Positions 44,060 to 56,320 of a stretch of DNA of 64,000 bases are shown one piece after another. The notes beneath the pieces are model-generated. The model was not told the DNA's origin, searched no databases, and saw only the letters and a list, made by a program, of their open reading frames with translations. The position numbers were made by a program, and so were the translations under genes. Positions within the stretch are counted from its first letter, which is position 1. Each line of letters begins with the position of its first letter. Origin of the DNA: Ciona intestinalis (lineage: Eukaryota; Chordata; Ascidiacea; Phlebobranchia; Cionidae); contig NC_020177.2 in the NCBI RefSeq assembly GCF_000224145.3, positions 3,055,649-3,119,648 of the forward strand. Reading direction: 5' to 3'.

Positions 44060-47000
44060 TTACTCGTGAGTGGGCTCCACAAACTGGTAAACGAGCCGTT
44101 GAGAAACTTTAGTTTTTCGTATGATTCCTTTTTTATAATACTGCCTTATAGAACGACTTAGTTTGTCATAATTCATTGCCGGTCGATTTTTCCGGACGCC
44201 CCAAAGCCTCGCTACCTCAACGGAGTCTTCTATCTTGAAGATGCCTGTAAAACAATTTGCTTAATATAGCATTTATATAGTACTGCGGGGTAAGACAGGA
44301 TACATTTAGCACATATTATAGTAGGGTGGGGAAGATAGGACACCTTTCGCACACAATATTTAAACATTTAGATCGTGTTTTACCAATCAACAACGCTATT
44401 TTAGAGTCGTGGGGATACACTATACAATTCTTTGAATGTTCTTTATTTATTAGCAAATGAGACGAACAAATAGAATGAAATGGTGTCCCATCTTCCCCCA
44501 CCCTACTATAATTCTGTAAAGATTTTTTGTTTACTACCAAATGGGACGATTTAAGGAGAATGAAAACTATCGCACGCCAACCTATCATATATTACAGTGA
44601 CTAAGTTTTAAGTGTAGTTTGTGTATTTACAATGACCGACATATTATCGCCAAAACAAACCGTTGCTCAATGGGCGCACTTGATAAAACAAAACACTTAT
44701 AATTCGTGAGAACTTGTTGCTAAAAATCACAGCTGTTGTGGTAGTGTAGAGACAAATAATTGTTTTTACGCTGCAAGAACTACGTCTCAAAGTAAGCCGT
44801 AAATTCCGTTTACATATAATAGGGTGGGGAATATGAGACACCTTTTCATTCCATTTTCTCGTCCCATTTGGTAGTAAATAAAGAACATAGAAAGAATTAT
44901 AAAACCATATCCTCACGATTGCAATATACCATTGTTTAAAACAATATCAGAATGTTTGGATTTTATGTTCAAAAGATGTCCCACCTTACCCCAACTTTAC
45001 TGTATCACTTACTGTTTTTAATAGCAAACCGTATTAAATAAACTTGAATTTTCTCAGACACTGGCAGAGTTATACTCGTTGCTTTGGCCTAGTACACATA
45101 TAGGTATTTACAATAACTCATTCACCTCTTTGCTTGTCTATCCATCTTATATAACGACTGAATGATTGCGGTTGAAGGAGCAGTTCTTTCAGAAACTGCC
45201 ACAAATGGATTCCACTCGAATAGTTTGGTGTTAGCGCCGCAGCACTTGAATTTGTGTCTTCTAGCTTGCTTCTGGTATGTATTGCTAAAATACACAGAAC
45301 GTCAGGTGTACAATGATTGACAATGTTAAATAATAAGGTTCGAAAGGTAAATACTGGGTGGGGGGAGACGGGACGCTTTTAGAACATAATATCCAAATAT
45401 TCTGATCGTGTTTTAAACAATTAACAACGGTCTATGGGAGTCGTGAGAATACGGTTTTATAATTCTTTAATTTTTTCTTCTATACTACCATATGGGAAAA
45501 AATAAGATGAAAAGGTGTCCCATCTTCCCCAACTCTACTATATATATATCATTTGCATTTACCAGTTGATATCATCATTTTATTATCAGTAATGACTTCA
45601 GTTGAGTAGTTTGATTGGCAGTTTAAGTGTTTTGGTTTGAGCGAAAATAATCCTGTCTCTGCAGCTGGAGGTGGGACGCCCATGTTTTCTTCAATCTCTT
45701 GGTATTCATTACTTTGTAAAAGCTGACTCCCAACAGCTGTGTATGGTAAAACAAAAATGCATATTTTGAATAAAAACTGGCGATGCCATTTAGACGAAAT
45801 TATATATTATTATTCTGTTACACATTTCGTAGCACCAGATCATATTAGTAAATAAGCTGTTATAACAAAATGTATGAATGAACGAATGGTTGAATGAATA
45901 AATGTAACTTGCTTTATCCTCGAGTGGCCGGAAAACGGAAGTCGTTATAACACAGGTGTTCTGTTTCATACACTTTGTGCACATTTACGAGTTACTACAT
46001 GTGTAACTTTGTGGGTATATTTTCCCCTGTAATGTAACTCAAAATTTAGGCAACCCATTAGTGAACACTGGGTTAAAGCAGCTGCCATTAAGTGTCTTGC
46101 CCATAAGATGAATCAATCTACATTACAACAATTTAAAAAAGCGAACCTGATCTCCAAATCTCAAGCCTAGCGTGTAAGATGTCACCACAGCTTGGTGCTA
46201 ACTTGTGCATATCTCTTTCCGTCATTCGACATAGAGCAGTGCCAGGCATTCTAAACACACTCACGTCAAGAGCTGGCAGTCTACACTGGTGTGTCGTCCA
46301 CATGACCCATTTCTCAACGTGCTGCTTCGACCACAGAATCGGATCTTTAAATAAAACAAAAAAATAAGTTACTTCAGGTGCAAGGGCTACGCTTTTGAAC
46401 TGACACTTTCCCCACACTTTTTATCATACCGTGTTTTAACAACTGTTTTATTGTTGATTCTCATATTTTCGCCATTTAAATGATACAGTAGGGTGGGGTA
46501 AGATGGGACACCTTTAGCACATGATATCCAAACATCCTCATCGTGTTTTATATTACTAACATCGGTCTAAGGGAGTCGTAGGGATAAGGTTTCATAATTC
46601 TTTAAATTTTATATGCTTCCCACCAAGTTGGACGAGAAAATAGAATGAAAAGGTGTCCCATCTTCCCCCACCCTACTATATGATTTTTAGGGCTCACAAT
46701 CTATAGTCAACCCATTAGTGACCACTGGGTTAAAGCGCAGTTTTCGTTTTTTAAATCGTTTGGTCTTTCCCAAGGATACAAACGCCTACCATGGTAGCAG
46801 CGACAAGCCTTGAACCTATCACCTCTGGGTTAAAGCCATGCGAGTTAACCAACAGCACCAGTAATGTAATAAGTTTAAAAATTATAAACAGAACTATAAG
46901 CTATACTGACCCGGTGGCAAATTGAGCAGTGAACAAGCGAAATAGACTTCCTTTATTGCCTCGTTAAAATATTCCCTCTCCATTTTTTCCATGCTACTGT

Positions 47001-47943
47001 TATTAATATCCGACAGGTCCAAATCGTCGAGTATGCTACTTGACATTTCTGGGGCTTCTGCCATTTTTTCGCTGTTGGGTGTTGCAATACTGCTTGGTAA
47101 ATTATTATACGCTTGTGGTGCTGCATAAAAATTCGCCTCACTTGGCGAAAAATCCATGCTAGGAGATAAGTTGTGATATGGGATTGCAGTTTGGGTGGTA
47201 TCCTTGTCCAGTACCTGATCATTATTGTTGAATTCGGTGGCTGTTGTACCTTGAAGGGTTGAAGGTTCATTTGTGTCAGCTGAAAACGATGTAGGCCTTA
47301 CTAACGAAGACGTCAAATTTGTATTGTTGAATTTACTTTTTTGTAAAATATGAAGTTCCGTGTTCGGTGCATCGTCTGGCACGACTGCTTCGTTTTTATT
47401 GCTAGAATTTTCGAGTGCTGGTGTATTTTCCTCGGCCCCAAAGCTGTAGAAATCGCTATCTGCTTTATAGCAGAAGCCATAGGTCACGTCGTCTCGCAGC
47501 ATTTCGCTGAAAGTCGCGCACGGTGATTGTAAGAACGCTGAATGGCAAGTCGTAAGATGTCCATCTATTTTCGCAGCGTCTATTGATGCGAAATGTGTCG
47601 GTTCTTCGCTAAAGGTCTCGGCTCTATTTAAAGTGTTGCTTAAGAGACCAGCCCCCGCCTGTCCGGAACTAGGATTGGCAGTAATGTTTACTGAACAAAT
47701 TTCACTGGTCGGGGAGACGCGTGGCGCTTTTTCAACCGTTCTATTTTCCGAATGCAGTGGGGCATCTTCTCCATGTGGCACAGTAAGGCATGATCGTTCT
47801 TCCCGCATTATTTTACCAATATCTGGCAATGCCACTCGTGGACTTGGGAAATTCGGTCTTTCCCCTGAAATTCCAATGCTCCCAAAGTTCAGTTTTCCTC
47901 CGGTTATATATGATGTGAACGAAGTGTTCGCAGCAAAGGACAT
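44060..47943 (-). CDS. SPDEF: ETS transcription factor, SPDEF/PDEF type (582 aa)
   Basis: Nuclear DNA-binding factor. Five exons in consistent phase: 46911-47943, 46147-46344, 45563-45736, 45126-45284, 44060-44244. Exon 1 is a long Ser/Thr/Asn-rich region with several SP and TP sites, ending in an acidic patch [17 protein letters not shown]. Exon 2 is a Pointed/SAM domain ([46 protein letters not shown]). Exons 4 and 5 form the ETS domain: [33 protein letters not shown], then [20 protein letters not shown] and [20 protein letters not shown]. The [15 protein letters not shown] ending and the C-terminal ETS position fit SPDEF better than ETS1/2. Vertebrate SPDEF is much shorter, so the N-terminus is extended. 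All four introns contain SINE or MITE sequence. Confidence 0.85.
44319..44510. mobile_element. Representative full-length Cimi-1-like MITE
   Basis: About 190 bp with inverted ends: TAGTAGGGTGGGGAAGATAG on the left, ATCTTCCCCCACCCTACTA on the right, TA-flanked. The interior carries ATCGTGTTTTACCAATCAAC, GGATACACTATACAATTCTT and TGTTCTTTATTTATTAGCAA. No ORF. A shorter related piece abuts it at about 44283-44318. Confidence 0.9.
44819..45004. mobile_element. Cimi-1-like MITE, reverse orientation
   Basis: In SPDEF intron 4, opposite to the copy at 44319, so the intron carries an inverted MITE pair. Confidence 0.85.
45351..45542. mobile_element. Cimi-1-like MITE
   Basis: Occupies most of SPDEF intron 3. 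Confidence 0.85.
45885..46110 (-). repeat. SINE, inverted
   Basis: In SPDEF intron 2; tRNA-like head missing. Confidence 0.75.
46485..46680. mobile_element. Cimi-1-like MITE
   Basis: In SPDEF intron 1. Both ends are well kept (AGTAGGGTGGGGTAAGATGG; CATCTTCCCCCACCCTACTA). Confidence 0.9.
46690..46865 (-). repeat. SINE body and head
   Basis: In SPDEF intron 1, directly beside the MITE; the tail is lost. Confidence 0.7.
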
Positions 47944-48829
47944 CTTAAACGCTACAACATCAACAATAGGTTAAGAGTTAGACCATTCACTAAGATTTTC
48001 GCAATATATAGTACCGGGGGGTAAGATAGATACCGTTTATAGCATTAAAAAAAATTCTTTGTTTATTACTAAACGGGACGATACAAAATATTCAAAAATG
48101 TACCATCTTACCGCAAATTATAAACGGCAAGACTAATAGTGCGTGGAGGTCATTGGCTATACGTCATAATAAAACTATAACAGCTATTACTTACTTCTGG
48201 CGGAATTTATAACGTAATACTGCCTACGACTTGTTTTTAGAAATTTTATACGAACAGTTACAGTATTTACAGTAACCACGATTTTAAAACTTAAAACCAA
48301 AGACTAAAAAACACCCGTTGCCTGTTTCAACTGCTGCTGTTTACATTTAAATTCGCCTTTTTGTAAAATGTTTTTTTCCTTTTTTTACTAAATTTAAAAC
48401 CACGTAAACAAATAAGTAGTTTTAAGATTGTTGTACTTAATTTTTAATTGACTGTGCTAAGTTTTTATAATTTAAATTAAAGTATTTAGTTTTCTTATAC
48501 GAACATCTGTAATAATTCTGTTTTCTCTCTAGCCACAAGTAACAAATTTAAGTTGGCGCCTCGGAACACAATTTCTAAGTGGCTGACTATAAAAACACGA
48601 AACACTTTTACCCTCACTGTGTAAATTACAAACCAACCAACAAAAAGCAGCTTAAATGTTGTTTTAGCGCATTTTCCCTTTTGAAAATTGCGTGGAGGAT
48701 CTTTTACGTCGCAGGTTATGTTTGTTTTGTTCGAGTGAGACAAACGTTTTGCGACCCTGGAAGTCACGGTCGCAATAAAAACGACGTTGTACCTCTAAAA
48801 GACAGTTTTTAACAAAGTTTGCCTATATA
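47944..48829. other. SPDEF upstream region
   Basis: No other gene seen. An eroded MITE lies at about 48012-48120 (GGGGGGTAAGATAGATACCG). A possible acceptor TTGTAGCGTTTAAG directly precedes the SPDEF ATG, so a non-coding first exon or trans-splicing is possible. Confidence 0.4.
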
Positions 48830-49001
48830 TAGTAGGGTGGGAGAAGATTGGACACTTTTTTATTTCATTTTCTCGTCCCTTTAAAGAATTTTAAAACCAT
48901 ATTCTCACGACTCCCACAGACCGTTGTTTTGGGTTTAAAATACGATCAGGATCTTTGGATAATATGTGCTAAATGTGGCCCATCTTACCCCACCGTACTA
49001 T
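48830..49001. mobile_element. Cimi-1-like MITE
   Basis: Ends TAGTAGGGTGGGAGAAGATT and CATCTTACCCCACCGTACTA, reverse orientation relative to 46485. Confidence 0.85.
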
Positions 49002-50207
49002 GCGTAAGCCTACATAGGCTCAGATAGGAACAAATATATTTCAAATCTAACGTAATATGTGTAAAACAGATGATAAAAGGCGCCGAAAATCAAACACTCA
49101 AAAAAAAACAAATCTCTGAATCTAGAAAAACGTGAATAGGACGTCAGACGTCGGTACGAATAAAGAACTTTACGTTATAACGTTTAAAGACTTAAATATG
49201 CCTAACAGCAAACTTTTTTATAGTAGAAAAATATTCTCCTTTTATACGAGATACGTGTCTGCCGTTTGGCAGTTATTAAAACAAAGACTGTTCGACAACA
49301 ATCATAAATACCAGGCTATTGGTTATCGGCTGAAGTGGCGAAGTTACAATTCTAGTTGAGTAAAGTAACGAACGAATGGTACTTCAGTCGTATGCTTACC
49401 ATATAGAAGCCCTTTAGACCTGAAACAGATCAATATATGACATTTGTCGACATATTCGAAGTATAAGTTACATAAAAACATGTTTTTTATTGTAGAACTG
49501 TTTCTCAAACCATCGGATTCGAAAGTGGGTCGCCATTTTATTGTTTGATGGTCTTATTTAACTGGTAAACTTTTCTTCTAACTGATTACAAAAAGTTGTG
49601 TCAAATTTCGAAAAACAGATAGAATCTCGAAAAAAAGTAGCTTCGAAAAAAGATTAAATCTAAACATTAATTACCCGTAAAACATATAAGGTAGCTCTTA
49701 AGCCGGCAGGTGTATGAAACAAAACGCCAGCGTTATAATGAGTGTCGTTGCCCCGAATCGGATTGTCAAACACGTATAACCAATGCATTCTTAACAATAT
49801 ACGTCACGGCAGCAGAAAAAACGTTTAAAAGTACTGTTACAAATGGCCCTGTGTATAATCTAAAGCTACACATCACAAAATAAAACACATTTTGAAATAA
49901 CTAAGCAAAAACATTGTAACTTTTTTTATTTTCGAACATAAGTACGAACTGCACCGTTGTTTTTTTTAATTAAGTCATGATTAAACGTAATGCATAGAGA
50001 TATACAGAAAGTGAACTTTGGGAGAATATATTAATATGGTTGTCTATTTTTGTTTTGTACATATTCGTATGCCTTCGTTGAAACGAAATAAAAAAACACC
50101 GAAACGATATTATTATTGCTACAAAAGAAAATTCAAAAAATCAAAAAAACATTGAAATTTACTAATTGCCAGAAAAATTGTTTTTTTTCAGCTGTACATG
50201 GTCATAT
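49002..50207. other. No recognised gene
   Basis: AT-rich intergenic sequence between SPDEF upstream and the UROD 3' end. A SINE scrap (GGTGTATGAAACAAAACGCC) lies near 49709-49755. An open frame of 75 codons at 49132-49359 has no recognisable content. Confidence 0.4.
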
Positions 50208-53200
50208 TTAGGCGGAATTAATAATCTCTTCGGAAGCTGAGTGCACGGAATTCACGAACGCTTTAAGGTGTTCTGGGTCTAGATCTGGGTACATACCGTG
50301 CCCTAAATTAGCAATGTGCCCTGTAACGCCGAAATCCTCGACCATTTTCTTTGTGGCGCTACATATTTCGTCCACGCCTGCGTACAGCATCGCAGGGTCC
50401 AAATTTCCCTGCAAAGCCTTGGATTTTTTGGCACAAATTTCTCGCGCGCGTTTTACGTCCATCGTCCAGTCTAGGCTTATTACGTCATAATCGGTAGCGC
50501 TAAGTTCTTCTATAGCGTAATGAGCGCCTTTTGCGAAAATTATAAGCGGCACGCGTTGTATGCCTAAATCTGATAGCTGTTTTTTGACTTGGGTTGCGAT
50601 TTTTGCAAGGTAGGGCAGTGAGAATTTGGCAAAGGTTGAACTACCCAGTATACCAGCATGACTTTCAAAAACCTAACAAACAAAAACAAAAATGTTTTGG
50701 TTAAAATTTTGTCACAAGAGATAAGACATGAGATATTTTTAAGATGTAAGGGTCATTGATGAGGGGATTTTATGTATGAAGGATTTATACACCCCATGCA
50801 AGTTGTTTAACTGCATATGAATGTAACTTACTTTATTCTCGCGTGGCTTGAAACAGTCCTTAAATACAGGTGTTCTGTTTCACACACCTCATGCCAGGTA
50901 ACGAGTTACCGAGTGTGTTAATTTGTGGGTGATTATTTTAGGGGCTTTTCTATTTCTTTTATGTGCGGCTGATAATTTGGACAACCCATCAGTGCCCATT
51001 GGGTTAAAGCAATTTCCAATAAGTGTCTGAAACGGAAAAAAATACTCCTATAAATTTCCACATACCTGCAAAGCTTGTGCACCAGCACGGACTTGGTTTA
51101 CCAAGTATTTAATGGTGGTGTCAGTTAGCATATCCAGCAATGCTTTGCTCTCATTTGGCGACCGAAACAGCCACGAACGTGCTTTAGAAAACGTGGCAGA
51201 ACTACCCCCTTAAAAATGAAGCAAAATTCGTTTTTTTAAAATGATTAGGGTTTTATGAATTTATAATGCTGAGAATTAAGGTATTGGTCTCATGTCCCCT
51301 GTCAAGCGCTTTACGCGCACTTTTCTTTCCGTTAGAAGCTTAACTTGTAAATAATTAACCTAAATGGCTTGTTAATGTTTGTCTGCTAGGTGTAGTGACC
51401 ACGCTTCTTTCTTCCAATTAAATTATCATATTTTTTAACAGTAGCGTGTTTTAACGACTGTCGCTTTGTTGCTATACCTTGTCTTTTCAATTGTAATTGA
51501 TGAGACAACATTGTAATTGTATATAAAAATTACCAAAAATCAGCTTCAAAAATTACTAAACTATTAAAATCAATTTTTTGGAAATTTGTTAACTCAGTTT
51601 TTGGCCGAACTAAATAAAAGTACTTAGTGACTACTTAAAATAGAGTAAAAATGAAATGATATCTCACAGAAATAAAGCAATAAACATATAAACACATACC
51701 ATCGACCATGTATGCCATGAGTGTCCAGGGTGCCCCACTAAATCCTATAAGAGGGACTTTCCCATCTAGTTTTTGTCTCGTAAGTTTTATAGCGTCAAAC
51801 ACATAACCGAGTTCTTTATCCACGTCTGGTGTTTGATTCAATGTTTTCAAGTCCTCTGGGTTGGCCAAGGGTCTGAAAAAATGTGAATGAATGTACGTAA
51901 CTTACTTTATCTTCGAGTGGCTGGAAAACGACAGTCGTTAAACATCAGTGTTCTGTTTCATACCCAGCGTGCCAGCTTACGAGTTACCATGTATGTTACT
52001 TTGTGGGTGATTTTTTTTATGTGTGACTGATAATTTGAATAACCCATTAGTGACCACTGAGTTGGAGCAATTGCCAGTAAGTGTCTTGTTCAATTTAACT
52101 GGTAGCTTTCGTAATGTGGCCATTGACCCATTAGTGATTATCATCCGATCTAGATAGACGTTCCTCATCAAATGGGATAGTGTTACTACCATTGTTCGGA
52201 CCTCAGCTACATACCCTTTACATACGGCTTATATACACAAAGTTTAAAAGACACCTGATTTTTGTGGGGACTTCTTGACTCTGCGAGCCATATATATTCA
52301 ACTACTTCAAATTCAATATAAAAATACAAGAGCTATTCCTATATTAAATGCTTGCCTATATAATAGCTAAGCTTGCATTGTCAATCACTTTAACTAAAAG
52401 GTTAGATAGTTTGCAGTTGTAACACAAAGTCAACAGGTTCAGTACTCAAATCAGCTACCAAATTGGGCGTGTGCTTTCTGAAGCAAGACACCCAACTGAC
52501 AATGCAAAAATCCTCAATAAAGTTACATATGTGGTAACTCGTAAGCAGGAAAAAGATATATGAAACAGAACACTCATGTTATAACGACTGTCATTGCTTC
52601 ACCACGTAAGAATAAACAAGTTACTTTCATTTATTCATTCAACTTTTAAGCAGGCACAAGGTGTATGCAACAACATCCATGTTATAACAACTGTCATTGC
52701 TTCACCACACGAGAATAAACAAGTTACATTTATTTATAACAACATGCTCTTACTTTGGAAATACAGGCCCTTTGCCAGGAACCATCTGAACCTCCATGCC
52801 CAGTGCTTGCGGTATGACGAGAATATCCGAGAATATAATGGCAGCGTCGAGCTCCATTCGCCTTAGTGGTTGTAGCGTGACCTCACATGCCAACTCCGGC
52901 GTTCGGCAGACAGTGAAGAAGTCATGCTTGGCTCGGACTTCTTGAAATTCTTTTAAGTATCTGGGTAAAAAAAACATTCAATCTGTCTTAAAATTTAAAC
53001 AAAATATATATATATGATTAAATGAATAAATGTAACTTACTTTATCCCTACGTGGCCGAAACGACAGTTATTATAACACGGTGTTCTTTTTCATACACGT
53101 GATATTAGTTTACTAGTTACCACATATGTAAATTTGTGGGTATTTTTTTCTGTGCTATGCCTGACAATTTAGACAACTAATAAGTGACCGCTGGGTTTGA

Positions 53201-53366
53201 GCGATCGCCGTTAAGTGTCTTGCCCAAGGACACATGCGCACAATAGTAGCAGTAATTAAGCATACCTTCCAGCTTGCCGCATTGCCCATACTGGAGTCCG
53301 TTCCACTTTTTCACAGAATGCAGCTCGAATAAAAAGGTCATTCTTTAATGGAGCAAAGTCACACAT
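50208..53366 (-). CDS. UROD: Uroporphyrinogen decarboxylase (five exons, 362 aa)
   Basis: Cytosolic heme-synthesis enzyme that removes four acetate carboxyls from uroporphyrinogen III to give coproporphyrinogen III. Exons 53266-53366, 52754-52960, 51700-51872, 51066-51208 and 50208-50672 join in phase to 363 codons including the stop; the human enzyme has 367 residues. Active-site residues are all present: Arg30 and Arg34 in MRQAGRYLKEF, Asp79 in [17 protein letters not shown], Tyr157 in [14 protein letters not shown], Ser212 in FESHAG and His333 in [14 protein letters not shown]. Two acceptor-like sites (TATTTTCAG, TTTTGCAG) precede the ATG within 37 nt, and UTP25 ends only 233 bp upstream, so trans-splicing from a shared transcript is plausible. 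Confidence 0.97.
50815..51030 (-). repeat. SINE, inverted
   Basis: In UROD intron 4, head missing. Confidence 0.75.
51355..51510. repeat. Element B copy, inverted
   Basis: In UROD intron 3 (GCTAGGTGTAGTGACCACGC). Confidence 0.65.
51885..52110 (-). repeat. SINE, inverted
   Basis: In UROD intron 2, beginning 13 bp from exon 3. Confidence 0.75.
52480..52735 (+). repeat. SINE with duplicated tail
   Basis: In UROD intron 2. Body from 52480; the tail occurs twice (52530-52640 and 52645-52735). It faces the inverted copy at 51885. Confidence 0.7.
53015..53250 (-). repeat. SINE, inverted
   Basis: In UROD intron 1. Confidence 0.75.
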
Positions 53367-53581
53367 GTTTTAATATTCTGCAAAATAAATCTGAAAATAC
53401 CAAACAAATTGTCAATTTCTGTTTAAATACATTCAATAAATTTCATGTTTTTTCATACCAAACATTTTTTTAAAAACAAATTTGCCAAAATTTAGACACC
53501 AAATTTAATGTAACAAAACACCATTTATTTTCAGAATATTAAAAACAAAGTTGCAAAAATCTCAAATGTAATTCGATTCTG

Positions 53582-53587
53582 TTTATT
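53582..53587 (-). terminator. UTP25 polyadenylation signal
   Basis: AATAAA 12 nt after the UTP25 stop, giving a very short 3'UTR. About 200 bp then remain before the UROD acceptors. Confidence 0.65.
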
Positions 53588-53599
53588 GTTAGATAGGTA

Positions 53600-55501
53600 T
53601 TAGGACTTCCCAGTTACAAGCATGAAAAAAGACTTATTTGATTGCAGTAAATTTCTGGCACGAGCTGTCCCTACAACATGGTCTAATTTTTTGGAATCAA
53701 ACTTCGAATAAATTGCACTGACTGACATATTAACATCAGCACCTGACATCATATTACACAACTCACTGAAAAAATGGGGGTGGGTAGGCAGGTCATAGAA
53801 CACAATATGCTTAATGCCTTTTATGTTTGGCCTATGGTAGAAATGGTATCGCTCAGAGTACAAGAGAATTGGAAATTTTTGAATGAGAAAATTACGGCGT
53901 GCTTTTCCTACAGTTTTTGAGTCGCTATATTCGCTGATGTAACCAAAAGCAGGGCCAGCAGCGGACTTTACTTGCCTTCTCATATGGTTTTTGATGCGCA
54001 CAAAGTCATAGTATTGTGGTATGTACACAAGGGTGCCAGGCTGTTGTTGTGCTTTAGAAATATAGTCGAGAAAAAACTTAAACCTGGTGTCTGGTACATC
54101 AGAAAATTTAAGCTGGAAAGTATTTAATCTGTGAAAGCCTAACGGAAGTTGTTTTATAACACCACAAACAGAGCCTTCAAGTTTAGAGTCATTAAAAGAC
54201 ACCAAGCCATTCCGATTCGAACAGTATTTTGTTTGCAGAGTTGAAATTGAAGGTAAATCCACGCTGGTGAAGACAAGGTTTTGGCAATAGTGTTTAGAGT
54301 GCCCGTCTAAACAGTAGTCAAATACCCGGGAAAAATCAACATCGTGAGAATCTTTTGGCTGTAAATGAAGATGCTTCATGATGTGTAGGACATGCTCCCA
54401 GTTCTGCATCATAAATACATCCGCGTGATCCAAAACAAAGATTTCAATAGAAGAGAGGAAATCATACTCATAATGGGCCTCTCCTATTTCCCCGATTGCG
54501 GTTCGTAGACCAAGAGGAGAAGCGATAATGATGTCAGATTTATAAAACTGGGAATATAGCCTCATTTTTCCTTGCGCGAGTGTGATACCAATCCTAAAGT
54601 GCTCGTCCGTGTGTCCGGAGAACAGCATCCGATAATCTTCTGGTTTTTTCTCCATCTTTTCCGCATCTTCTTCAGAAGAGCCGAAGTCTTCTTTGAAGCG
54701 TTTTTTGAAAGCGACCTCCATTTTTTTGTTGTTCTGCAAGAGCGAAATTAAAGTGTTCACAATCTCAAACGCTTTTGACCGAAAAGGAGACAGAATAAGA
54801 ACTTTAGGTTGAACAAGCCCCCTGTCTTTTACATCATTTACTTCTTCATTGCTATTCTCAGAAAGTTTAATTTTTTGGTCATTTCTTTGCAGAACTGCAC
54901 GAGATTTTAAAAGGTGGTTTAAAATCCGTGCACAATAAGCTAACCTTATTTCTGAACTCTGCTGAAGGTAATTCTGATCCGAATAATACACGCTAGCTTG
55001 TTGTTGTAGAGCTTCACACAGCTTAAAATAAACTGCAGAATCCACTACTCCAGTTTTAATGGTTTGCGATAGCTTTAACCAGTTTTCAGAAACCACTTTC
55101 GGCAGTTGAAAACACTTCTCTAAATCGCTAACAGTGCTTGGGAAGTCATTATCCGAAGCCAGTAGACTTTCATCGCCTTCATCGACAGTTTCTGGAACTT
55201 TTTGGCGCTGAAAAAGACGGACAAGTTTATTTTGGACAACTTTTGACGACCGCATACTGTATTTTGCATTCAGGTTTTCCAGTTCTGAATCGTCCAATAA
55301 ATAACTCTGTTTCGCCTCCCAGGATTTAACATCAGAGTCATTTAGGAGGATTCCATCATCTTTATAGACTTCTTCCTCTTCTTCATTTTCGGAAGACTCC
55401 GATTTGTCATTTTCAGATTCTACTTTAGAGGGCGCTGATTCAGCAGGACGAATTTTCTTTTTCGCTGGTGCATTTTTCTTTGTTTTTGTCGCTCTTTTCA
55501 T
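53600..55501 (-). CDS. UTP25: UTP25 (digestive organ expansion factor), 633 aa, intronless
   Basis: Nucleolar component of the small-subunit processome needed for 18S rRNA maturation. It has a degenerate DEAD-box helicase-like fold without a functional ATPase site. The N-terminus is Lys-rich (MKRATKTKKNAPAKKKIRP), then an acidic Ser/Glu stretch (ENDKSESSENEEEEE). The conserved region includes PKVLILSPFRSKAFEIVNTL, SQFYKSDIIIASPLGLRTAI, IFVLDHADVFMMQNWEHVLH and LHLQPKDSHDVDFSRVFDY. Near the C-terminus are TLVYIPQYYDFVRIKNHM and LYSERYHFYHRPNIKGIKH. It is shorter than the human protein (756 aa) because the acidic N-terminal region is smaller. The single exon contrasts with the intron-rich vertebrate gene. 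Confidence 0.95.
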   Translation of the reverse strand: MKRATKTKKNAPAKKKIRPAESAPSKVESENDKSESSENEEEEEVYKDDGILLNDSDVKSWEAKQSYLLDDSELENLNAKYSMRSSKVVQNKLVRLFQRQKVPETVDEGDESLLASDNDFPSTVSDLEKCFQLPKVVSENWLKLSQTIKTGVVDSAVYFKLCEALQQQASVYYSDQNYLQQSSEIRLAYCARILNHLLKSRAVLQRNDQKIKLSENSNEEVNDVKDRGLVQPKVLILSPFRSKAFEIVNTLISLLQNNKKMEVAFKKRFKEDFGSSEEDAEKMEKKPEDYRMLFSGHTDEHFRIGITLAQGKMRLYSQFYKSDIIIASPLGLRTAIGEIGEAHYEYDFLSSIEIFVLDHADVFMMQNWEHVLHIMKHLHLQPKDSHDVDFSRVFDYCLDGHSKHYCQNLVFTSVDLPSISTLQTKYCSNRNGLVSFNDSKLEGSVCGVIKQLPLGFHRLNTFQLKFSDVPDTRFKFFLDYISKAQQQPGTLVYIPQYYDFVRIKNHMRRQVKSAAGPAFGYISEYSDSKTVGKARRNFLIQKFPILLYSERYHFYHRPNIKGIKHIVFYDLPTHPHFFSELCNMMSGADVNMSVSAIYSKFDSKKLDHVVGTARARNLLQSNKSFFMLVTGKS

Positions 55502-56320
55502 TTCAGATTAAAATTTTCTAAATTTATTTTAACACAGTACTGTAAGAATCTGGATTTGGGAAAAAAATGACTTTATTAATTAAAATAGTAAAGTATATTT
55601 TACTGTTTTTATGAGAATAAACAATAATAAAACACATGCATTGCACATTTTGCACTGATGGAGATTAAATAAAGATCACACAAGCACAAAGTTATGAAGT
55701 TGAAGTCAGTGGAAGAGGCAAAGCAAATAGTTTCATAGTAAATGACTCAATTTCATGCTTTTTTCTCCTAAAAAAACAACACCCTTTTCACATAGGTGCC
55801 TAAAAAGGGCAGGGGAGGTAGCCAGCCGTAGACATATACACAGGGGCGCAGCCAGAAAGGTTTGCGTGGCCCCCTTTATAAAAAATGTAAATTAAACCTC
55901 TTTCAATTTGTTTTAGATTGAACCCTCCCTTTCTTTTTTTTTTAGCTGTGCAACAAAGTTAATTCCAATGTTTACTGATAAATGTAGTGTAAAAAATTTT
56001 ACCAGCCTAGTTTTGGCACCTAAAGTTTATCAAAGGGTTGTTTAAAAGCCTGGCTGTGACAATGGTTTAATTACAAGCAAAATATTTAGAAATAAATCAG
56101 AAAGACAGAATTTTTGAAGTAATTCAAAAGACCGTAATAGCTTAAAAGAATAACATTTAAAATATTTATCTACGTCTATATTATATGTGTTACTCAATAT
56201 ATTAGCGAATTGCGATCATTACGAAATCACTATGTAATCTAGAATGATATCTATATATATATATATTTGCATTTTATTTTTTAAGTAAAAATTAGCGAAA
56301 AAAAAGAATGCGTCAAAAAA
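55502..56320. other. Intergenic, TRAPPC11 to UTP25
   Basis: TRAPPC11 has AATAAA on the minus strand at 56273-56278. An acceptor-like TTCTTACAG lies about 40 nt upstream of the UTP25 ATG. A T-rich stretch is near 55920-55945. No gene or known repeat. Confidence 0.5.

Noticed and set aside
46179..47974. Plus-strand frames over SPDEF
   Set aside because: Antisense shadows of the Pointed-domain exon and exon 1.
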